Shown here piece after piece: positions 34,841 through 42,795 of a stretch of DNA of 64,000 nucleotides. Positions within the stretch are counted from its first letter, which is position 1. Each line of letters opens with the position of its first letter. Origin of the DNA: Microcaldota archaeon (GTDB lineage Archaea > Micrarchaeota > Micrarchaeia > Anstonellales > Bilamarchaeaceae); NCBI GenBank assembly GCA_016212525.1, contig JACRGD010000005.1, positions 154,304-218,303 on the forward strand, read 5' to 3'. The notes below the pieces were generated by a model that saw only the letters and a program-made list of their open reading frames with translations, ran no database searches and had not been told where the DNA came from. Made by a program: the position numbers and the translations under genes.

Positions 34841-35491
34841 TCACTGTTTTATCTGTTTCCATATTTCAATTGCCGGATACCATATAAACAAATAGCCTGC
34901 CGAAATCAACGAGATCGCCTGTAGCAATCCGTAGTTCATTTGAAATTGGCTGTATGTTTTTGTATCCGGGACTATTGTGATCATACTGTTTGTCTCATTT
35001 CTGGGAATAGTAACCTTGAGTTTTGCATCCCATCTGTAATTGAATTTTTCTCCTATTTTAACATCTACACACTGGCTCTCCCCCTCATTCATTATCGTGT
35101 CATTCCTCCCTGAAAATTTTATGTTCCAGCTTATGTGGTTTTCTTCACTTGTTTTGTTTCCTACGAGTATTTTACTCCCTCTGTCCTGGAAACATATCTG
35201 CGGGTTTTCAACAATTGTAAGGGGCCAAAAATTCAGGTATCCAGCTAATGGAAATATCGTTGCTATTTTTGTTGGTGCCGTTACTATGCCCTCTCCATTT
35301 TGTTGGGTCAGCGAGTTATTGGCATTTGCTGGTGTGGGCGAATAAAAGTCCACGTCTATTAGTGTTTGCTGGTGAGGTAGTATGTAATATCCATATATGA
35401 ATGGCAGTATTATGAAAGTAAATATTTTGATGAGCCTGATTACCTGTTTTTTTATTTTTTCATCTTTGTTTTTGGATCCATTGGCATGCAT
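34841..35491 (-). CDS. Membrane-anchored hypothetical protein, extracellular beta domain
   Basis: 216 residues. A basic N-terminus (KNKDEKIKKQVIRLIK) leads into a membrane helix (about 21-41), an external domain of about 140 residues with several NxT/NxS sites and two Cys (QICFQDRGS, ESQCVDVKIG), and a second helix (about 190-208). The external part looks like a beta sandwich (ISWNIKFSGRNDTIMNEG). No family recognised. Probably cotranscribed with the downstream NFACT gene, 4 nt away. Confidence 0.65.
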   Translation of the reverse strand: MHANGSKNKDEKIKKQVIRLIKIFTFIILPFIYGYYILPHQQTLIDVDFYSPTPANANNSLTQQNGEGIVTAPTKIATIFPLAGYLNFWPLTIVENPQICFQDRGSKILVGNKTSEENHISWNIKFSGRNDTIMNEGESQCVDVKIGEKFNYRWDAKLKVTIPRNETNSMITIVPDTKTYSQFQMNYGLLQAISLISAGYLFIWYPAIEIWKQIKQ

Positions 35492-35547
35492 GTTTTCCCC
35501 TAATCTTTATTGTACTTTTATTTTTTAATTCCCTCCGTGTAATCTAT

Positions 35548-36555
35548 ATGGTTGGGTTTTTGACTTCCGCTTCGCAATTATATTCTCTTCTCTTAGCTCG
35601 TTTGGATCCTTCAGATATAGAACTTCGTGTGTCTCTTAAAATCAAGCAACATCATGGGTTGGTTAATCGAACTGGCGCACTTCGATTGTTGTGTCTTGAA
35701 TCGGGTCTTCTAACCGAAATCCTGTCTATCTCATCCCTCTCTACTGATAACTCTAATTTAGGTGGGAATCTCTATGTGGAAAAACTTTGGCCCACCAGCT
35801 CTACCTCGTCCGGTACTCTCTCGAGGGTTGTAGTTCTAACTGACAAAAAAAAGTCTATCTCTCTCGTTCTTTGGGCTAAAGATACAGAAATCGTTTCTTC
35901 ATTTCGTTGCGGCGATCTGGTTTCTATTTCCGGTGCGTTTAAATCTGGGGATGAATTGTTCTTATCGAAAGTTGGCAAAATAACTCTGCTTCAAAAATCT
36001 CCTGTTCTTTCAGATTTGAGAATCTTTTCGGATCCATTAGAAACCTCGACATTATCTGAACCGTTCCACCTAATTGCTCCTATTCATGAGGTTACTGGAT
36101 TTATCTCATCTCCCCATGCAGGATTTTTATTTTCTTTGGGATCTAATGATCGATCTGTTTCGGTTCTAATAACCCAAAATTCAAGTCGGGGACAAAGATT
36201 ATCTTCCGGTTCAACTGTTCTTTTGGAAAACTGTATCTTTGATAAGTCCTCAGGAAAGATCCTTCTAAATATGTTTTCTCGAATTTTTGTCAAAAAAATC
36301 GTTTCTACGGATTCGTCTGGCATAATTACCGATCTTCGATTTGTCAGTTCCGATTCCGGCGATCAGCTTGTGGTTTTGATTTCTGGTCAGGAATACGGTG
36401 CCGATCGTCAAACTGCCCTTCGTCTTTTTGGACTTGATGTGGCCGATGACATTTCGCTTGCAACTCTGGCCTTTTTGAAAAGGGAAAGCTTATTAAATAC
36501 TCAAATGTCAGTAAAATGTGAAAAAAAGGACGGTAAACTGTTCTTTGTGGTGTAG
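35548..36555 (+). CDS. RPA-like single-stranded DNA-binding protein (OB folds)
   Basis: 335 residues. The N-terminus (DIELRVSLKIKQHHGLVNRTGALRLLC) resembles the archaeal RPA leader helix motif. An OB fold follows (about 75-155): RVVVLTDKKKSISLVLWAKDTEIV, FRCGDLVSISGAFKSG, LFLSKVGKITLL. A second, weaker OB-like region covers about 175-260 (EVTGFISS...VSVLITQNS..LSSGSTVLLENCIF). No zinc finger is seen. Likely protects ssDNA in replication and repair. It ends 3 nt before the CDC48 gene. Confidence 0.7.
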   Translation: MVGFLTSASQLYSLLLARLDPSDIELRVSLKIKQHHGLVNRTGALRLLCLESGLLTEILSISSLSTDNSNLGGNLYVEKLWPTSSTSSGTLSRVVVLTDKKKSISLVLWAKDTEIVSSFRCGDLVSISGAFKSGDELFLSKVGKITLLQKSPVLSDLRIFSDPLETSTLSEPFHLIAPIHEVTGFISSPHAGFLFSLGSNDRSVSVLITQNSSRGQRLSSGSTVLLENCIFDKSSGKILLNMFSRIFVKKIVSTDSSGIITDLRFVSSDSGDQLVVLISGQEYGADRQTALRLFGLDVADDISLATLAFLKRESLLNTQMSVKCEKKDGKLFFVV

Positions 36556-36558
36556 TTT

Positions 36559-38706
36559 ATGGCCTCTACAAACCTGAAGGTTGCCGAAGCGTTTCAGAAT
36601 GACATTGGACGAGGGATCGCCCGTATCGATTCGAAAGCCAAGAGTACCTTGGGATTGTCTACTGGCGATATCGTAAAAATAACTGGTAAAAAATCCGCAC
36701 TCGCCATAGTTTGGCAGGCCCACCCTGATGACGAGGGTCTTGATATTCTTAGGATGGATGGAATCCTAAGGCAAAATGTGGGTGTTGGTCTTGGAGAAAA
36801 AGTCCGCGTTGAGTCTGCTTCTGTTTCAGTTGCAAAACGTCTTATTCTTGCCCCACAGGAATCCGTTCGTTATTCTGTGGGCTTTGACCAGTATGTCAAA
36901 AAACGACTTGTCGGTAAGCCTGTTTTAAAGGGAAATCTACTTCCAGTTGGTATCTTTGGTACTGCAGTTCCGCTGGTTGTTGTACAATCTTTTCCCCAGG
37001 GTCCGGTAATGATTACTGAGGAAACGGATGTAAAAATCAAAAAAGAGCCCATAAAAGAAATAACCAATATTCCTAATGTTACTTATGATGATGTCGGTGG
37101 TCTGCGTGTCGCACTTCAAAAAGTCCGTGAAATGATCGAATTGCCTCTGCGCCACCCGGAAATCTTCGAACGCCTGGGCATTGATCCGCCTAAGGGTATT
37201 CTTCTTTATGGTCCTCCAGGAACCGGAAAAACCCTTCTTGCAAAGGCAGTTGCAAACGAGAGTGATGCTAACTTCTACTATATCGGAGGTCCTGAAATTA
37301 TTAGCAAATATGTAGGTGAGAGTGAAGAGCGATTGCGTAAGTTATTCGCCGAAGCTCAGGAAAACTCACCCTCGATCATTTTTGTTGATGAAATCGATGC
37401 GATCGCTCCCAAACGTGAGGAAGTTACCGGGGAAGTCGAAAAGCGCATGGTTTCCCAGCTTCTTACGATCATGGACGGACTTAAGGCTCGTGGTGAAGTC
37501 ATAGTTATTGGAGCTACAAATCGTCCTGATTCGATAGATCCTGCCTTGCGCAGACCTGGCAGATTCGATCGTGAAATTGAAATCGGTGTTCCTGATAAGC
37601 GTGATCGCCAGGAAATCCTCAATATTCATGTTCGTAACATGCCTCTTGAAGAAGATGTCAACGTTGATTCGTTTGCTGCCATAACTCATGGTTACACGGG
37701 TGCCGATCTTTCTCTACTTACCAAAGAAGCCGCAATAAAAGCTCTTAGGAGACTTTTGCCTCAGCTCAATATCGAAGATGCACCATTATCACAGGAAATC
37801 CTTGAAAAAATTCGTGTGTCTAAAGATGACTTTTTCAACGCTATGCATGAAATACAACCCTCCGCACTACGCGAAGTTTATGTGGAGCGACCTACTATCC
37901 AATGGTCTCAAATCGGCGGGATGGATGAAGTAAAACGTCAGGTTCAGGAAGCCGTTGAACTTCCTCTTAAACGACCTGATGTTTTTGATAAATTCGGGAT
38001 TCGATCCATAAAAGGTATTCTTCTTTATGGTCCTCCAGGAACCGGAAAAACACTCCTTGCAAAGGCAGTTGCCAATGAGAGCGAATCAAATTTTATTTCG
38101 ATCAGTGGCGCTCAGGTTCTTACAAAATACGTTGGTGAATCTGAGAAGGCTGTGCGGGAAATCTTCAAGAAGGCTCGCATGGCATCCCCCTGTGTCTTGT
38201 TTATAGACGAAATCGATGCAATCGCTCCCAAACGAACTGGCTCTGGAGAAGCAGGAACTCTTGTTACTGAGCGAGTCGTAGACACTCTTCTTACTGAGAT
38301 GGACGGCCTTCAAAGCCTTAAGAATGTCGTTGTCATCGCTGCGACAAATCGACCCGACATTCTCGACCCGGCACTTATGCGACCCGGCAGATTCGATCTC
38401 ATAATCGAAGTTACTCCTCCGGATGAGAAGGCAAGACTACAAATTTTCAAGATCTCGACTGCAAAAATGCCTCTGGATAAGGACGTTGACATTAAGGAAC
38501 TCTCTCGTATCACCGAAGGTTATACTGGTGCTGATATTGACAACCTGGTCCGAGAAGCTGGCATGTGTGCGATTCGGGAAGCCGCAAAGAAAGTTACTTC
38601 AAAGCATTTTGAAGTGGCTTCCAAATCAATCGTACCTAGCATTCGTAAGGAGCATATTGATAGCCTAAATCGGTTTAAAACCACTGCGACCAGCATGTAT
38701 CGATAA
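36559..38706 (+). CDS. CDC48/VAT AAA+ ATPase
   Basis: 715 residues. N-domain (about 1-170: double-psi barrel LKVAEAFQNDIGRGIARID and four-domain barrel), then D1 starting TYDDVGGLR near 175 with P-loop GPPGTGKT near 218, Walker B IIFVDEIDAIAPKR and sensor ATNRPDSIDPALRRPGRFD. D2 repeats the pattern with GPPGTGKT near 491 and LFIDEIDAIAPKR. The C-terminus ends FKTTATSMYR with the HbYX-like tail (M-Y-R), which could dock to a proteasome. A segregase/unfoldase. The P-loop regions of D1 and D2 share 38 identical nucleotides. Confidence 0.97.
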   Translation: MASTNLKVAEAFQNDIGRGIARIDSKAKSTLGLSTGDIVKITGKKSALAIVWQAHPDDEGLDILRMDGILRQNVGVGLGEKVRVESASVSVAKRLILAPQESVRYSVGFDQYVKKRLVGKPVLKGNLLPVGIFGTAVPLVVVQSFPQGPVMITEETDVKIKKEPIKEITNIPNVTYDDVGGLRVALQKVREMIELPLRHPEIFERLGIDPPKGILLYGPPGTGKTLLAKAVANESDANFYYIGGPEIISKYVGESEERLRKLFAEAQENSPSIIFVDEIDAIAPKREEVTGEVEKRMVSQLLTIMDGLKARGEVIVIGATNRPDSIDPALRRPGRFDREIEIGVPDKRDRQEILNIHVRNMPLEEDVNVDSFAAITHGYTGADLSLLTKEAAIKALRRLLPQLNIEDAPLSQEILEKIRVSKDDFFNAMHEIQPSALREVYVERPTIQWSQIGGMDEVKRQVQEAVELPLKRPDVFDKFGIRSIKGILLYGPPGTGKTLLAKAVANESESNFISISGAQVLTKYVGESEKAVREIFKKARMASPCVLFIDEIDAIAPKRTGSGEAGTLVTERVVDTLLTEMDGLQSLKNVVVIAATNRPDILDPALMRPGRFDLIIEVTPPDEKARLQIFKISTAKMPLDKDVDIKELSRITEGYTGADIDNLVREAGMCAIREAAKKVTSKHFEVASKSIVPSIRKEHIDSLNRFKTTATSMYR

Positions 38707-38789
38707 TTTACATATGCGCGTTGTTCTTGCCGTTATCTGGCTCTTATTTATATCCTTTTTCTTCCTTCTTTATCCGCATTGGTGATTTT

Positions 38790-39506
38790 TTGAAGGACTT
38801 TTTCGATTTTAATGAACTAACCCACATTGGCATTTCTGTCTTTGCTATTTCTCTTGCATTCTCATTTTCCTTTGCTGGCGTATCCAGCGCTTTGAATTCT
38901 TTCCCCGAATTCATTTTCTTCTTTTTCACCTCTATGGTTACTATAGGCAGTGGTTTTATCCTTCATGAGATGGGCCACAAACTCCTTGCAATATATTATG
39001 GTTCGCGGGCCCGCTTTATCATGTGGACTCAGGGTATTGTTTTCATGTTTGTAACATCGCTACTAGGTTTCCTTTTTGCCGCTCCTGGGGCAGTTTATAT
39101 TTACAACGAGAACATAAAGCCAAAACAAAATGCCGCAATCTCTCTTATTGGTCCAGGTATCAACCTTATTATCGCAGTTTTCTTCATCTTCCTTTCGATT
39201 ATCGCTCCAATTTCTCTGCATTTTAGTTTTCTTAAGCACAATCTTCCCGGGTTTGGTATTCGAAATGGGTTGGTTTTCGTTTGGGAGTTTGGTGCTGCGC
39301 TAAATTTGATGCTTGCACTCTTCAATATGATTCCCGCGACTCCCCTAGATGGTAGTAAGGTATTCCGGTATAGCAAATTGATCTGGTTTGGTGCAATTCT
39401 GATTCTTCTTGCTGCTGCCTATGTGGTTATTGGTATCGAGGCCGTTATTAGTTGGTCTATTATGCTCGCTTTGGCAGTTGTCCTCTCTAAGCTTGCTTTT
39501 GGGTGA
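38790..39506 (+). CDS. M50 family membrane metalloprotease (site-2 protease-like)
   Basis: About 238 residues with six membrane helices. Zinc site LHEMGHKLLA (HExxH) near residue 60 and the second motif NMIPATPLDGSKVFR, whose Asp completes the site. This is the compact archaeal M50 form without a PDZ domain. An earlier TTG at 38721 would add 23 residues, but TTTATATCC near 38750 fits a TATA box and GGTG at 38781-38784 precedes the TTG at 38790 by 5 nt. Cleaves substrates within the membrane; target unknown. Confidence 0.88.
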   Translation: MKDFFDFNELTHIGISVFAISLAFSFSFAGVSSALNSFPEFIFFFFTSMVTIGSGFILHEMGHKLLAIYYGSRARFIMWTQGIVFMFVTSLLGFLFAAPGAVYIYNENIKPKQNAAISLIGPGINLIIAVFFIFLSIIAPISLHFSFLKHNLPGFGIRNGLVFVWEFGAALNLMLALFNMIPATPLDGSKVFRYSKLIWFGAILILLAAAYVVIGIEAVISWSIMLALAVVLSKLAFG

Positions 39507-39510
39507 TTAA

Positions 39511-40065
39511 TTGAAGGGTGCTGAGGCGACTGTGACTCGAATTAAGTTTGCTGGTTTTAATGCCGTTTCTAAAGTTCGCAGTCCCAAGTCATATCGAAAC
39601 TCCGCACTAGATTTACGTATTCGAAAAGAACGAACTGTTGCAGAAGCCCGTCTTTTAAGCAAGGCCAAATTGGCTGGCGTAAACTGTCCGACTGTGCTAG
39701 GTGTTTTTGAAAATGAGCTTGTTCTTTCATTTGTCTCTGGAAAGCGTCCTTTACTCACTAGATCCAGTGTGTCTAGTTTAGGTCGTCTTTTGGCACATCT
39801 TCATAATTCGGACATAATCCATGGCGATTTCACTCTTGCAAATATCCTGTACTCAAAAGGTCGATTTTTTGTGATCGATTTTGGTCTTGGCTGTATCTCT
39901 GCCAATATTGAGGATAAGGCCACTGATGCATTTACGTTCCTTCGCTCTGTTTCCGATCCAAAGCTGAAAAAGGCCTTCTTGCTCTCTTACCTTAATGAAT
40001 CTAAAAACAAGGCTATTTATAGGCGTCTTGATCAGATCGAGTCTCGTACTCGATATTCGTTCTAG
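39511..40065 (+). CDS. bud32: KEOPS kinase Bud32
   Basis: 184 residues, the small RIO-like kinase/ATPase of KEOPS, which together with Kae1 completes t6A formation on tRNAs. KGAEATVTR is the glycine-loop equivalent, SKVRSPKSYR holds the ATP lysine and the RKxYR-like segment, RIRKERTVAEARLLSKAKLAGVNCP is the typical helix C, and HGDFTLANIL and FFVIDFGL are the catalytic and metal loops. It stands alone here rather than fused to Kae1. The start is probably the TTG or ATG-like codon just after the M50 stop; no ATG is available upstream, so the exact start is uncertain. Confidence 0.92.
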   Translation: MKGAEATVTRIKFAGFNAVSKVRSPKSYRNSALDLRIRKERTVAEARLLSKAKLAGVNCPTVLGVFENELVLSFVSGKRPLLTRSSVSSLGRLLAHLHNSDIIHGDFTLANILYSKGRFFVIDFGLGCISANIEDKATDAFTFLRSVSDPKLKKAFLLSYLNESKNKAIYRRLDQIESRTRYSF

Positions 40066-40093
40066 TTGTTGGGTTCTGATATTTAAGACAAGA

Positions 40094-40200
40094 AGCCCCC
40101 GACGAGAATTGAACTCGCGACCTTGCCCTTTTCATTGCGATACGCCCTAAAAGGTCGTATCTAATACCAAGGGCACGCTCTACCACTGAGCCACAGGGGC
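40094..40200 (-). tRNA. tRNA-Thr(GGU) with a 35-nt intron
   Basis: On the reverse strand: acceptor GCCCCTG pairs with CGGGGGC, the D arm is GCTC-AGTGGTA-GAGC, anticodon stem TGCCC/GGGCA, loop TTGGTA plus A, and T arm GCGAG-TTCAATT-CTCGT. The anticodon is GGT, for threonine. The discriminator base is T, as in many archaeal tRNA-Thr (from memory). CCA is not encoded. Exons are 40165-40200 and 40094-40129; the mature tRNA is 72 nt. Confidence 0.93.
40130..40164 (-). other. tRNA-Thr intron (canonical position 37/38)
   Basis: The 35-nt insert begins after A37, the usual site for archaeal introns. It contains GATACG and CGTATC, which pair as a 6-bp hairpin within the intron. Removal should need the bulge-helix-bulge splicing endonuclease; no such gene is in this window. 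Confidence 0.85.
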
Positions 40201-40281
40201 ATAAAATTTTCTAATCTAATCGATTAGCAGTTATCATTTTATCAAAGCATTTTATATACTTAACTTTAGACTCCTGCCTAT

Positions 40282-40905
40282 TCAGCCTAATTCGTTTACC
40301 CAATATTTCGTACTATTTATCTGGAGTTCATCAGTCCCATAATTCATGACTATGTTAAATTCTGCTCTAGAATAACCCAAATCTCGCATTGCATAAGCAA
40401 CTGTAAATATTGCCGCATCTCTTTTGTTTATCCCAGAAATCACTTCATCCGAGGGGATTTTTTGAAGATTATTTATATACTCTCTAATGATCGTTCCTGC
40501 AGGTAATTTAGGTTTTAGTTCTAAGAGTTTAGATCGCATTGTTTGTCTTTCGTCCAAATTCTTAATTTGATTTAATCTCATTAATTTGCTACAAATCTCT
40601 TTCTCTTGATTTGTATTGCCGATTTTTTGGCCTGCATTATCAATTTTTTCTATTAGTTCTCTGTAAGCGCCTTTTTCACCTACTTGGTTTCCATATGAAC
40701 GTACTAATGCTAATAGTTCAACAGCATCCATTAATCTGTTTTCTTTGATCAATTCCTCTGAAGTTGGCAAATAAATATTGATGCGTTTCTCTAGGTATTC
40801 TTCTCTGTCCTCTATATGATCTAACTCTTCCGGTGGTATGTAGCCTAGTGCATATGGCAATCTTTCTAAAATTACCTTTAGTTCTACTCCCAAAACTTTA
40901 GTCAT
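40282..40905 (-). CDS. Helical hypothetical protein
   Basis: 207 residues, predicted nearly all helical and rich in Leu, Glu, Asn and Lys. Repeated amphipathic helices (TSEELIKENRLMDAVELLALVR, NQEKEICSKLMRLNQIKNLDERQ) suggest a TPR-like or helical bundle fold. The C-terminus (RDAAIFTVAYAMRDLGYSRAEFNIVM) may be a small separate domain. No Cys motif beyond one residue and no membrane helix. No family recognised. It stands alone between the tRNA and a divergent unknown. Confidence 0.65.
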   Translation of the reverse strand: MTKVLGVELKVILERLPYALGYIPPEELDHIEDREEYLEKRINIYLPTSEELIKENRLMDAVELLALVRSYGNQVGEKGAYRELIEKIDNAGQKIGNTNQEKEICSKLMRLNQIKNLDERQTMRSKLLELKPKLPAGTIIREYINNLQKIPSDEVISGINKRDAAIFTVAYAMRDLGYSRAEFNIVMNYGTDELQINSTKYWVNELG

Positions 40906-41066
40906 GCTACTTGTTCTATTGATAAACTTTTAACTATTTGCGCTCTAATATGTTATTTCGAACGCTAAATCGGCGTAATCGAGTCGTTTAAACTACCAAA
41001 CTGATTTAAATCATATAGATCCATATCTTCTTATTTTAAATCTCAAATAATTACTTCGGTGTTTTG

Positions 41067-41867
41067 ATGGAAATTCATGACGAAATAATTCTTACTGGAG
41101 AATACAAGTCTCTTAAGCTTGGTTTTAGATTTGATCTTTCTGGAACCAAACCTTCAGATGTTTCTTATGCTTTAGGTCAGACTTACTCAAAAATTGAATT
41201 GCCCGCTTATCAGTTTGCAGCAGTAGACCTCAAGAAGATTTCGTCGTTTGTTTCTTCGAACGTTTCCGGTACTGGAATTTCTGCTGTTTGCTCCTTTTTC
41301 GAGAAAAATTCTCCCGGTCAGATAAAAACACTGCTTGTTTCAAGCGTACCTTCTGATAAGCCAAAACTTATTTCTATGGCCGAATCATTTATGATTCGGG
41401 AATTGCTTCAAAAATGCAATGTTCCTTATCTGGGTTTTTCAGCTTCCTCATCATTAAAACCCCAGCCTGTGCCTAATGATGATGTAATTGGCTTTATAGG
41501 GAAATTTGGTCCGTGGGTTTCAATTAAAAAATTAGGTCTTGAAGGCGCACAGGAATATGAGATTTCTGGGGTTCTTTCTGGTATTTCTCACTCGGTTGTG
41601 AACAAGGCATTTGATTTTTCAGATGTCAAATCAGCCGAGACTCTTGCAACTGCGGCTACCAAAGGGAAAAGAAAATCTTATGGTGCTCTCTGTGAAGCTC
41701 TAAAAATTCTTAGTCCAAATCTCAAAAATGACTCTGCTTCTGCATTTGCAGTCTTTAAGACTCTGGTTCTGCTCAATCTTCTTCCCTATCCCAGTCCTGC
41801 TCTTCTTACTGATGCTTATCCAGATATAAAACCCCCTAAGGTCAAGGGTCGAAAGCCTAAAGCTTAA
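41067..41867 (+). CDS. Duplicated-domain archaeal protein, possibly DUF2666
   Basis: 266 residues containing two related halves: IILTGEYKSLKLGFRF at 6-21 and VIGFIGKFGPWVSIKKLGL near 142-160, each followed by a helical segment ending in a Phe-rich turn (AYQFAAVDLKKISSF; AFDFSDVKSAETLA). This doubled layout recalls DUF2666, an archaeal family of unknown function; the match is from memory and tentative. GGTG lies 5 nt before the ATG. It is 16 nt upstream of mevalonate kinase and probably in its operon. The C-terminal KVKGRKPKA is basic. Confidence 0.7.
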   Translation: MEIHDEIILTGEYKSLKLGFRFDLSGTKPSDVSYALGQTYSKIELPAYQFAAVDLKKISSFVSSNVSGTGISAVCSFFEKNSPGQIKTLLVSSVPSDKPKLISMAESFMIRELLQKCNVPYLGFSASSSLKPQPVPNDDVIGFIGKFGPWVSIKKLGLEGAQEYEISGVLSGISHSVVNKAFDFSDVKSAETLATAATKGKRKSYGALCEALKILSPNLKNDSASAFAVFKTLVLLNLLPYPSPALLTDAYPDIKPPKVKGRKPKA

Positions 41868-41883
41868 TTTTTCGGGCGTTTTT

Positions 41884-42795
41884 ATGTCTGACGGTTATGG
41901 TAATGGAAAGGTAATTCTCTTTGGTGAACACTTTGTCGTTCATGGTGCGTCTGCGATTGTCGCTGCAATATCGAATCGGGCTATTGTAAAAGTCAGGAAA
42001 AATTCTGCCAAAGAAAATCGTATCATAACCGAACTTCGTGTTATTCCATCTCTGAGTACTGCGGGCATCGCCCGTGTGCTTTCTTCTCTTAATATCTCCG
42101 ATACTTATGATGTTTATTTGACTGGAGATCTGCCGACCTATGGGGGTCTTGGTTCATCCGCTGCCTTTTGTGTAGCGCTTACTCGTGCATTTGCCATTGA
42201 TGCAGGTATGAAATTGTCTGATGATGATGTCAATCGCCATGCTTATGAAGGTGAAAAATCATTTCACGGAAACCCTAGTGGTGTAGATAACCTTGCCGCT
42301 ACTTATGGGAGTGTTTTTGAATTTACTCGCGGTAAAAATCCCTCTGAAAATCGCTTTCAAAAACTTCAACTTACGAAATCCCTGGATCTAGTTGTCTCAT
42401 TTACTGGTAAATATAGCGGGACTCCCAAAATGGTTGCCAAAGTTAAAAATCTTAAGGAGACCAGCCCCTCTAAATTCGAAAAATTGCTTGCTCAATATAA
42501 TGATCTTTTTAATCAGGGAAAGATTGCCCTCTCCAAAGGCAAACTTGATGAACTCGGAATTCTTATGACAAAAAATCATCAGTTACTCCAGCAACTGGGA
42601 ACCTCCGATCCGCTTAATGATCAAATTGTAGAACTCGCACGTAAAAATGGTGCTCTTGGTGCCAAGGTTACTGGCGGAGGAGGCGGGGGCGTTTGCATAT
42701 CTCTAGTAAAAACAGAATCAGAAGCCAAAGAACTTGCAATTCTCCTAACTAAGGCCGGATTCGAAAGCTTTGCAACTCGAATTTCTACTTCTTAA
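41884..42795 (+). CDS. mvk: Mevalonate kinase
   Basis: 303-residue GHMP kinase that phosphorylates mevalonate on the path to isoprenoid lipids. Motifs: GKVILFGEHFVVHGASAIVAA at the N-terminus, ATP loop PTYGGLGSSAAFCVA near 91, GEKSFHGNPSGVDNLAATYG with the catalytic Asp, and C-terminal KVTGGGGGGVCISL. Length is usual for archaea. HMG-CoA reductase (57.4 kb) and prenyl synthase (55 kb) supply neighbouring steps but are separately transcribed. Its 3' end overlaps convergent gatB by 11 nt. Confidence 0.95.
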   Translation: MSDGYGNGKVILFGEHFVVHGASAIVAAISNRAIVKVRKNSAKENRIITELRVIPSLSTAGIARVLSSLNISDTYDVYLTGDLPTYGGLGSSAAFCVALTRAFAIDAGMKLSDDDVNRHAYEGEKSFHGNPSGVDNLAATYGSVFEFTRGKNPSENRFQKLQLTKSLDLVVSFTGKYSGTPKMVAKVKNLKETSPSKFEKLLAQYNDLFNQGKIALSKGKLDELGILMTKNHQLLQQLGTSDPLNDQIVELARKNGALGAKVTGGGGGGVCISLVKTESEAKELAILLTKAGFESFATRISTS

